Shown: one piece after another, positions 57,498-64,000 of the stretch
How the letters are laid out: each line of letters starts with the position of its first letter
How positions within the stretch are numbered: the first letter of the stretch is position 1
Source: an uncultured Devosia sp.
Lineage (GTDB): Bacteria > Pseudomonadota > Alphaproteobacteria > Rhizobiales > Devosiaceae
Direction of reading: 5' to 3'
Assembly: GCF_963517015.1 (NCBI RefSeq)
Contig: NZ_CAUQDV010000001.1
Coordinates: 936,001 to 1,000,000 of the forward strand
DNA: 64,000 nt
Notes under the pieces: model-generated
Told to the model about the DNA's origin: nothing
The model's database searches: none
Seen by the model: the letters and a program-made list of their open reading frames with translations, nothing else
Made by a program: the position numbers and the translations under genes

Positions 57498-58475
57498 ATG
57501 ATGAAGACGCGGCGACTGGGCAAGACGGGTTACGAGGTCAGCGAGATCGGGCTGGGCTGCTGGCAGCTGGGCGGGGATTTCGGCCCGGTGGGCGACGAGA
57601 CGGCGAGCGAGATCCTCGATGCGGCCAATGCGGCGGGCATCAGTTTCTGGGACACGGCCGATGTCTATGGCGCGGGCCTGAGCGAAAGCCGGATCGGCGC
57701 CCATGCGAAGGCGCCGGGCTTGCATGTGGCTACCAAGCTGGGGCGCGGTGGCGGGTTGTTTCCAGCCAATTATTCCAAGGATGGCGTGCGCGCGAGCCTT
57801 GTGGCTTCAGCAGAGCGGCTGGGCGTTGCGAGCCTCGACCTGGCGCAGCTGCATTGCGTGCCGACGGATGTGTTGCGCGAGGGCGCGATCTTTTCCTGGA
57901 TGGACGAGCTCAAGGCCGAGGGGCTGGTGCGTTACTGGGGCGCCAGCGTCGAGACGATCGAGGAGGGAATGCTCTGCCTCGAACAGCCGGGCTGCGCGAG
58001 CCTGCAGATCATCTTCAACCTGTTTCGCCAGGATGCGGCGAAAGACCTGCTGCCCAAGGCGGCAGAGAAGGATGTCGGGATCATCGTGCGGCTGCCGCTG
58101 GCCAGTGGCTTGCTGAGCGGCAAGTATGACAAGGCGACGCGCTTCGATCCAAGCGATCACCGCAGCTATAACGCCGAGGGGCAGGCCTTCTCTGTCGGCG
58201 AGACCTTCTCAGGCCTCCCGTTCGAAAGGGGCGTGGAACTGGTGGCGGAACTGCGTGGTCTGGCGCCGGAAGCGCTGCCGATGAGCCAGTTTGCACTGCG
58301 CTGGATCCTCGATCACCCACAGGTGTCGACGGTGATTGCGGGCGTCAGCAAGCCGGAACAGATCGCCGACAATGTCGCGGCCAGCGAACAGAAGAGCCTG
58401 TTCCCGGCGCTGATGGGTCAGCTCGGGGAATGGTATGAGAAGTTGGTGAAGCCGGAGATACGGGGCGCTATTTAG
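57498..58475 (+). CDS. Aldo/keto reductase
   Basis: The 325-residue protein is an AKR TIM barrel: RRLGKTGYEVSEIGLGCWQLGG at the N-terminus, the catalytic Asp and Tyr in FWDTADVYG, Lys in ATKLG, and His in LAQLHCV. The NADPH-site motif is near GVSKPEQIADNV. It reduces a carbonyl with NADPH, substrate unknown. AGGA lies before the ATG at 57498; a second ATG follows directly. It lies downstream of the GntR gene, beyond a family A element. Confidence 0.88.
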   Translation: MMKTRRLGKTGYEVSEIGLGCWQLGGDFGPVGDETASEILDAANAAGISFWDTADVYGAGLSESRIGAHAKAPGLHVATKLGRGGGLFPANYSKDGVRASLVASAERLGVASLDLAQLHCVPTDVLREGAIFSWMDELKAEGLVRYWGASVETIEEGMLCLEQPGCASLQIIFNLFRQDAAKDLLPKAAEKDVGIIVRLPLASGLLSGKYDKATRFDPSDHRSYNAEGQAFSVGETFSGLPFERGVELVAELRGLAPEALPMSQFALRWILDHPQVSTVIAGVSKPEQIADNVAASEQKSLFPALMGQLGEWYEKLVKPEIRGAI

Positions 58476-58617
58476 GCAGGTCGATCTTCCGCCATGCCGA
58501 GACGAAAATCTCAACATGCCCTGTCGTCCGCACAAGCTCGCGAGACGCCCCCTAGCTTCTGCCTGCTTTCATCCCTACCTTGTTGGACAACAACAAGAAC
58601 CCACCCGAGTAAGCTTC

Positions 58618-61524
58618 ATGTCTCATCCTGCTTTCGAACTCATCCGCGACGAACAGATCGCGGAGGTGAACAGCCGGGCTTTGCTGTATCGGCATCGCAA
58701 GACGGGAGCGGAGGTGCTGAGCCTCGTCAACGACGACGAGAACAAGGTGTTTGGAATTACCTTCAAGACGCCGCCCGAGGACTCAACCGGGGTCGCGCAT
58801 ATTCTCGAGCATTCGGTGCTGTGCGGATCGCGGAAATATCCGGTCAAGAAGCCTTTCGTGGAGCTGATCAAGGGATCGCTCAACACCTTCCTCAATGCGA
58901 TGACGTTCCCAGACAAGACGGCTTATCCGGTGGCCAGCCTCAACCTCAAGGACTTCTACAATCTGGTCGATGTCTATCTGGACGCGGTGTTCTTTCCGCT
59001 GATCAGCGAAGACACGTTCCGGCAGGAGGGCTGGCATTACGAGCTTGAGGATAGCGCCGCGCCGCTGGTCTACAAGGGCGTGGTGTTCAACGAGATGAAG
59101 GGTGTGTTCTCTTCCCCCGACGCGGTGCTGCGCGATGCCTCGCAGCGCTCGCTCTATCCCGACGTGACCTATGGCAAGAGCTCGGGCGGCGATCCGAAAG
59201 CCATTCCGGACCTCACCTACAAGCAGTTCAAGTCCTTTCACGAGACCTTCTACCATCCGTCCAATACGCGCGCCTTTTTCTCGGGTGACGACGATGCTGC
59301 GCAGCGGCTCGATATTCTCGATGCCTATTTTTCGCAGTTCGAACGGGCGCCGGTCGATGCCGAGGTCAAGCTGCAGCCGCGGTTCAATGCGCCGCGCCAG
59401 GTCACGGCGCGCTATGCCGGCACGCGGGAAGAGGGCAAGGCGCGCGATGGCATGGTGTCCGTCAACTGGATGGTGGATGCGCCGGCCGATCGCGTGGAAA
59501 TCCTGTCGCAGGGCATGCTGAGCCATCTTCTGGCGGGCAATTCGGCCGCGCCGCTACGCAAGGCACTCACCGAAAGCGGGCTGGGCGAAGGCATGACCGG
59601 AGGCGGTTTCGGCAGCGGGCTGCGCCAGCCCATGGCGAGTTTCGGCCTCAAGGGGATCGACCCAGCCGATGCCGGCAAGGTCGAAGCGCTGATCCTGTCG
59701 ACGCTGGACGAAATCGCCAGCACGGGCTTCACGCCGGAGCAGCTGGAAGCCACGATCAACACGTTCGAGTTCAGCCTGCGCGAGAACAATTCGGGCGGCT
59801 ATCCGCGTGGCATGATCTACATGTTTGCCGCGCTGGGGACCTGGCTGCATGAAGGCGATCCGCTGTCGCAGCTCAAGTTCGAGGACGCGCTGGCAGCGCT
59901 CAAGGATCTGGCCGGCAAGGGGCATTTCGAGGCGGAAATCCGCCGGCTGTTCCTCGACAATATGCATCGGACGACGGTGACGCTGAGCGCAGATCCGGAG
60001 CAAGGCGCGCGCGAGGCGGCGCAAGAGGCCGAGGTGCTTGCAGGCGTGCGCGGCACGCTCGATGACAAGGGTCTCGCCGAAGCCGTTGCCGAAACCGAGC
60101 GGCTCAAGGCGCTGCAGGAAGAGGTGGACGATCCGGCGCTGCTGGCGAAGATTCCGACGCTGACGCTGGCCGATCTGCCACGGGAATCGCGGACGACACC
60201 AATCGAGATCGGGCATCTTGCCGATGCGCGACTATTCTACCATGACTTGCCGACCGTGGGGATCGTCTATCTCGATCTCGGCTTCGACCTGCATGTCATC
60301 GACAAGGACTTGTTGCCCTATCTGCCGCTGTTCGGGCGGGCGCTGCTGCAGACCGGGACGGCCAAGGAAGACTTCGTCTCCCTGACGCAGCGGATCGGCC
60401 GCTCGACGGGCGGCATCGCGCAACATCGTGGGCTGTCGGCGCGGCAGGGCAGCGATGGCAGTGCGGCGTGGTTCTTCCTCTCCGGCAAGGCGGTGCCGGA
60501 CAAGGTCGAAGAAATGCTCGCCATCATGGGCGATGTGCTACTTGAGGCGCGGCTTGATAATCGCGAGCGCTTCAAGCAGATGGCGCTGGAAGAAAAGGCG
60601 GGCTTCGAGGCACGGCTGGTGCCGAGCGGCAATGCCATTGTCGATACGCGACTCAAATCGAGCCTGACCGAGGCGAGCTGGATCGCGGAGCAGATTGGCG
60701 GCGTGAGCTATCTGCAGTTCCTGCGCGAGCTGGTGAAGCGCGTGGACAGCGATTGGCCCAGTGTCGAGGCGGCGCTGGTGCGCATTCGCGAGACGCTGTT
60801 CAACCGCGGCCGCATGGTGGTCAATGCGACCGCAGAAGGCACATTGTGGGATCGGGCGCGCGGGCAGATCGGGGCCTTCCTCGAACGCCTGCCGAACCAG
60901 GATTTCGCCTTTGCCGACTGGTCGATCGAGCATCGGCCGAAGTCCGAAGGGCTGATCATTCCGGCGCAGGTCAATTATGTGGGCAAGGGCGCGAACCTGC
61001 GCGCGCTCGGCTTCGAGCTGACGGCCGCGTCATCCGTGGTGCTGAAATTCCTCAACACGACCTATCTCTGGGACAAGGTGCGCGTGCAGGGCGGTGCCTA
61101 TGGCGGATCGGGGCGGTTCGACCTGACGAGTGGGAATTTCTCGTTCCTCAGCTATCGCGATCCCAACCTGCTCAAGACACTCGATGCCTATGACGGGGCG
61201 AGCAAGGCGCTCAATGCCGGGATCGGCGAGAACGACCTGACGCGGTCGATCATCGGGGTGATCGGCGACGTGGATTGCTATGAATTCCCGGACGCCAAGG
61301 GTTATTCGTCGATGTGGCGGCAGCTGACCGGCACGACGGATGCCATCCGCCAGCAGCGTCGCGACGAAATCCTCGGTGCCGGCGTGGCCGACTTCCGCCG
61401 CATGGCCGAGGCTGTGGATGCGGTGGCGCGGAACGGGCATGTGGTGGTGCTGGGTGGCGAAGCGGCGATCTCGCTAGCCAATGAAAAGCGGCCGGGCCTG
61501 CTCGATGTCAGCAAGGTGATGTGA
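58618..61524 (+). CDS. M16C zinc metalloprotease (PreP/insulinase-like)
   Basis: The 968-residue protein has the inverted zinc motif HxxEH at residues 61-65 (HILEHSVLCGSRKYPVKKPF), with a further zinc ligand in the following NEMKG region. A second inactive M16 half follows, with the joining segment typical of the PreP/Cym1 subfamily. It degrades peptides, for example targeting-peptide-like fragments, inside a closed chamber. No signal peptide is seen, so it acts in the cytoplasm. The ATG at 58618 opens the conserved domain; the ribosome site is weak. Confidence 0.92.
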   Translation: MSHPAFELIRDEQIAEVNSRALLYRHRKTGAEVLSLVNDDENKVFGITFKTPPEDSTGVAHILEHSVLCGSRKYPVKKPFVELIKGSLNTFLNAMTFPDKTAYPVASLNLKDFYNLVDVYLDAVFFPLISEDTFRQEGWHYELEDSAAPLVYKGVVFNEMKGVFSSPDAVLRDASQRSLYPDVTYGKSSGGDPKAIPDLTYKQFKSFHETFYHPSNTRAFFSGDDDAAQRLDILDAYFSQFERAPVDAEVKLQPRFNAPRQVTARYAGTREEGKARDGMVSVNWMVDAPADRVEILSQGMLSHLLAGNSAAPLRKALTESGLGEGMTGGGFGSGLRQPMASFGLKGIDPADAGKVEALILSTLDEIASTGFTPEQLEATINTFEFSLRENNSGGYPRGMIYMFAALGTWLHEGDPLSQLKFEDALAALKDLAGKGHFEAEIRRLFLDNMHRTTVTLSADPEQGAREAAQEAEVLAGVRGTLDDKGLAEAVAETERLKALQEEVDDPALLAKIPTLTLADLPRESRTTPIEIGHLADARLFYHDLPTVGIVYLDLGFDLHVIDKDLLPYLPLFGRALLQTGTAKEDFVSLTQRIGRSTGGIAQHRGLSARQGSDGSAAWFFLSGKAVPDKVEEMLAIMGDVLLEARLDNRERFKQMALEEKAGFEARLVPSGNAIVDTRLKSSLTEASWIAEQIGGVSYLQFLRELVKRVDSDWPSVEAALVRIRETLFNRGRMVVNATAEGTLWDRARGQIGAFLERLPNQDFAFADWSIEHRPKSEGLIIPAQVNYVGKGANLRALGFELTAASSVVLKFLNTTYLWDKVRVQGGAYGGSGRFDLTSGNFSFLSYRDPNLLKTLDAYDGASKALNAGIGENDLTRSIIGVIGDVDCYEFPDAKGYSSMWRQLTGTTDAIRQQRRDEILGAGVADFRRMAEAVDAVARNGHVVVLGGEAAISLANEKRPGLLDVSKVM

Positions 61525-61571
61525 TGGTGGGCCTGGCGGTCACGGTCTTGGTGGTGATCCTTATTCTCTAG
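61524..61571 (+). CDS. Candidate 15-residue hydrophobic micropeptide
   Basis: An ATG at 61524 overlaps the last base of the protease stop (TGATG). It reads MVGLAVTVLVVILIL before a TAG, a single possible transmembrane segment. Translational coupling would be natural for such an overlap. A chance frame of 15 codons is common, so this is a candidate only. Confidence 0.3.
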   Translation: MVGLAVTVLVVILIL

Positions 61572-61669
61572 CGCCAGTTTCGCCAGGTCTTGCGCTAGAT
61601 CAAGGCGGGTTCGCAATCATGGGCGGAGTGTTTCCTCGCGGCAGGTGTGCCGCGGTAGGAGCGCTTTTC

Positions 61670-62434
61670 ATGACGACCGCTGTTGCAAAGAATCAGGATT
61701 TTACGGGAAGGACGGTCATCGTCACGGGTGCCGGTGCGGGCATCGGGCGGGCCACCGCGCTGCAATTTGCGGCGCAGGGTGCCCGGGTTATCGCGACACA
61801 CTGGCTCAAGGAACGGCTGGATGCCTTGGTGGCAGAATGTGGCGATAGCGCTATCGTGGCGGTGGCCGGGGATATTTCCAAGCAGGCCACGGCCGATGCT
61901 GTCATCGCGGCGGCGGGCGAGCGTATCGATGTACTGGCAAATGTCGCGGGCATCATGGATGGTTTCGAGCCGCTGGGGGAAGTTGTCGACGCGGTCTGGG
62001 ACAAGGTGATGGCGGTCAATGTCACGGGCGTCATGCTGATGACCAGGGCCGTGTTGCCTGCCATGCTCAAGGCCGGCAATGGCGCCATCGTCAATGTAAC
62101 CTCCGAGGCGGGATTGCGGGGCTCGATGGCCGGCGCAGCCTATACGGCTTCAAAGCATGCGGTGAACGGGCTGACGCTCAACGGGGCATTCTTTTATGGC
62201 AAGAAAGGCATCAGGGTGAATGCCGTGGCGCCTGGTGGTGTGGCGACCAGTATCGAGGTCAAGCCCAATACGCCCTATTATGCAGAGCTGCTCAGCCCGT
62301 TGACACAGGCAATGGCGCCGATCATGGCGCAGCCCCAGCAACTGGCCGAATGCGTGGTCTGGCTGGCGAGCGACGGGGCATCGAATGTCAATGGCGTGAT
62401 CTTGCCATCGGATGGTGGCCTGTCGGCCATCTAG
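61670..62434 (+). CDS. Short-chain dehydrogenase/reductase
   Basis: The 254-residue protein is a classical SDR: cofactor motif TGAGAGIG (about residues 17-24), NVAGIMD, the catalytic Ser in VTSEAGLRG, and YTASK with the Tyr and Lys. It ends in GVILPSDGGLSAI. It oxidises or reduces a hydroxyl or carbonyl group with NAD(P). The substrate is unknown. GGAG lies upstream of the ATG at 61670. Confidence 0.9.
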   Translation: MTTAVAKNQDFTGRTVIVTGAGAGIGRATALQFAAQGARVIATHWLKERLDALVAECGDSAIVAVAGDISKQATADAVIAAAGERIDVLANVAGIMDGFEPLGEVVDAVWDKVMAVNVTGVMLMTRAVLPAMLKAGNGAIVNVTSEAGLRGSMAGAAYTASKHAVNGLTLNGAFFYGKKGIRVNAVAPGGVATSIEVKPNTPYYAELLSPLTQAMAPIMAQPQQLAECVVWLASDGASNVNGVILPSDGGLSAI

Positions 62435-62439
62435 GAACA

Positions 62440-62463
62440 CACTGCCCGTTGCGGCGGGCAGTG
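62440..62463. terminator. Hairpin between convergent genes
   Basis: CACTGCCCG-TTGCGG-CGGGCAGTG is a perfect 9-bp stem just after the SDR stop. It lacks a T-run, so termination there is likely but not certain. Confidence 0.55.
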
Positions 62464-62500
62464 GCGGCCAGGCGGATTGCCGGTTCGGGCCGGCGATCCG

Positions 62501-62809
62501 TCATGCCGATTTATCGACGACCTGGCCCGTGTCGGTCGAGGCCTGCAAGGTCTGCATCATGCGGCGCTTGATCTCGTCTTCCATCGCCTGACGGGCTTCA
62601 GGCTCCATCTGCGACAGGCCTTTCTCGTCCACGCCAAGGTCTTCCATGATCTTGTCGCGCATGCGTTCGGCCGGCGACTTGCGGGCAATCTCGAGGAATT
62701 CGTCGGTCGTGCTTTTGGTTTGAAGTGTGAAGTGTTCCGGCAGAGCCTTGACCTGGCCGGACAACGGGCGCGGAAAGGACCGCAGGCTTTCTGAAATCGA
62801 CATGGACAT
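62501..62809 (-). CDS. Small protein of unknown function (102 residues)
   Basis: The protein is charged and largely helical. A central block, KSPAERMRDKIMEDLGVDEKGLSQM, is followed by EPEARQAMEDEIKRRMM, a pattern seen in many small rhizobial proteins without known function. No signal peptide or membrane segment is present. GAGG lies seven bases before the ATG at 62809; the ATG two codons later is an alternative. Confidence 0.7.
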   Translation of the reverse strand: MSMSISESLRSFPRPLSGQVKALPEHFTLQTKSTTDEFLEIARKSPAERMRDKIMEDLGVDEKGLSQMEPEARQAMEDEIKRRMMQTLQASTDTGQVVDKSA

Positions 62810-62983
62810 GAAATACCTCGGAAAAGAATACTCCGAGACATTCAAGTTCTGTGCCACCGTGCGATTTGAGTTGAGCCAGATATTTATCGCACTGGTGACA
62901 GAAACTGACGCGGTCGATGGGCAGATTATGCCCTGTCAATCTTGCCGGTGAACCAGCGGCGAAAGCCAGGCGTTAGAGGAGTC

Positions 62984-63991
62984 ATGGCCAGTCCTATCCT
63001 CGACCGTAATCTCCATATCCGCGCCATCGACGCCTATATCGATCCCAATGTGCCGCGCGAGCGAGCCATCATCACGCATGGCCATGCCGATCATGCGCGC
63101 AGCGGACATGGCTCGGTGCTGGCGACGCCGGACACGATCGCCATCATGAAGGTGCGCTATGGCGAGGATTGCGCGGGCAGGTTCGAGCCGCTGGATTTCG
63201 GCGTGCCGCTGCAGGTCGATGATGTGACGATCACGCTTTATCCGGCGGGGCATGTGCTGGGGTCGGCGCAGGTGCTGCTGGAGCACAAAGGCCAGCGCGT
63301 GGTGGTGACGGGCGATTACAAGCGCCTGCCGGACCAGACGAGCCAGCCCTATGAGCTGGTGGAATGCGATCTGCTGGTCACGGAGGCGACGTTTGGGCTG
63401 CCGGTGTTTCAGCATCCGCATCCCAAGCTCGAGATCGCGCGATTGCTGAAATCGGTGGCAGATCAGCCGGAGCGGAGCCATCTCGTCGGGTCCTATGCGC
63501 TGGGCAAGGCACAGCGCGTCATCGGGCTCTTGCGCGATGCCGGCTGGGATGCGCCGATTTACCTGCATGGCGCGATGATCCGGCTGTGCGAGCTCTATCA
63601 GGAATTGGGTGTCGAGCTGGGTGATCTGCGGCCGGCGACGGGTACGGTGAAGGCCGAGATGGCAGGGCAGATCGTGATTGCACCGCCTTCGGCCATTCGC
63701 GATCGCTGGAGCCGGCGGTTTCCCGATCCGGTGGTGTGCCAGGCGTCGGGCTGGATGAGCGTGAAGCAGCGCGCCCGGCAGGCGCTGGTGGAATTGCCGC
63801 TGGTGATTTCGGATCATTGCGACTGGGGCGAGCTGCAGCAGACCATCACCGAGACCAAGGCGAAAACCGTGTGGGTGACGCATGGGCGGGAGGATGCGCT
63901 GGTCTATTGGTGCCGGCAGCAGGGGCTGGAGGCGGAGCCGCTCAATATCCAGGGTTTCGAGGATGACGGCGGCGAGGGAGAGGCGGCATGA
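62984..63991 (+). CDS. Ligase-associated DNA exonuclease (metallo-beta-lactamase/beta-CASP fold)
   Basis: The 335-residue protein has the metal-binding HGHADHARSG (HxHxDH), YPAGHVLGSAQV, VTGDYKRLPD, LVTEATFG, SDHCDWGEL and VTHGREDAL. This is the ligase-associated SNM1-like exonuclease encoded next to an ATP-dependent DNA ligase in many alphaproteobacteria. It is expected to process 3' ends for repair. GAGGAG precedes the ATG. Its stop overlaps the next gene by ATGA. Confidence 0.9.
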   Translation: MASPILDRNLHIRAIDAYIDPNVPRERAIITHGHADHARSGHGSVLATPDTIAIMKVRYGEDCAGRFEPLDFGVPLQVDDVTITLYPAGHVLGSAQVLLEHKGQRVVVTGDYKRLPDQTSQPYELVECDLLVTEATFGLPVFQHPHPKLEIARLLKSVADQPERSHLVGSYALGKAQRVIGLLRDAGWDAPIYLHGAMIRLCELYQELGVELGDLRPATGTVKAEMAGQIVIAPPSAIRDRWSRRFPDPVVCQASGWMSVKQRARQALVELPLVISDHCDWGELQQTITETKAKTVWVTHGREDALVYWCRQQGLEAEPLNIQGFEDDGGEGEAA

Positions 63992-64000
63992 AGCGGTTTG
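63988..64000 (+). CDS. Start of the next gene, probably the partner ATP-dependent DNA ligase (partial)
   Basis: Only four codons (MKRF) are visible before the window ends. The call rests on the ATGA overlap with the exonuclease gene and on the known exonuclease-ligase gene order, not on the protein itself. Confidence 0.5.

Overview
This 64-kb window is chromosomal DNA of a GC-rich alphaproteobacterium of the Hyphomicrobiales (Rhizobiales) type, and a Devosia-like genus is the best guess. The pointers are a CpdR-type single-domain regulator beside an N-formylglutamate amidohydrolase, a DctB/DctD-type sigma-54 system, a Ku plus multidomain LigD pair, a ligase-associated exonuclease, and many alphaproteobacterial intergenic palindromes. 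Gene density is high and both strands are used. I see no rRNA, CRISPR array, insertion sequence or prophage.

Layout. 1-5.5 kb: end of an N-formylglutamate amidohydrolase gene, cpdR, two tRNA-Val genes, msrB, hrpB and an aldose-epimerase-like gene. 5.9-9.2 kb: an FMN L-lactate dehydrogenase, then an ECF sigma/anti-sigma pair with a small exported protein. 9.3-15.8 kb: a TRAP transporter whose binding protein is encoded convergently, with a DUF559 gene lying between inverted palindromes; then a PfkB-type sugar kinase, a dihaem cytochrome c and a parDE module. 15.9-22.5 kb: a degenerate HNH-like protein, the eda-modE-modA-modB run (modC absent), and ligD/ku. 22.6-30.2 kb: SPFH and NfeD-like proteins, an outer-membrane beta-barrel, divergent galU/galE, a lytic transglycosylase and an SGNH hydrolase. 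30.3-39.5 kb: hpt, glutamate synthase with a GST gene inserted between gltB and gltD, dps and a small heat-shock protein. 40-48.7 kb: a hydrolase, hisN, a dctB/dctD-type two-component system, and the divergent tctCBA tricarboxylate transporter. 48.8-57.3 kb: a HerA-like ATPase, two small exported proteins, a YbbA/YbbP-type ABC pair, and a Gfo/Idh/MocA oxidoreductase divergent from a GntR regulator. 57.5-64 kb: an aldo/keto reductase, a PreP-like M16 protease, an SDR, and a ligase-associated exonuclease coupled to a gene that runs off the edge.

The genes point to a heterotroph that imports organic acids (TRAP and TTT systems), oxidises lactate, uses Entner-Doudoroff and sugar-derivative enzymes, and assimilates ammonium through GOGAT. 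It carries two separate DNA-end-processing/ligation systems.

The most unusual feature is intergenic. Five long hairpin elements (family A, about 120-215 bp) share a conserved core near GCTTCCGGTGCTCACGTAC. Each copy has its own outer arms, which differ in sequence between copies but remain self-complementary. Four start at or within a few bases of a stop codon, all in the same orientation relative to the upstream gene. A second family (B) shows the same stem covariation on a smaller scale. Other observations of interest are a complete sigma-54/enhancer layout in front of tctC, the coupled gltB-GST-gltD operon, and a DUF559 gene bounded by inverted palindromes.
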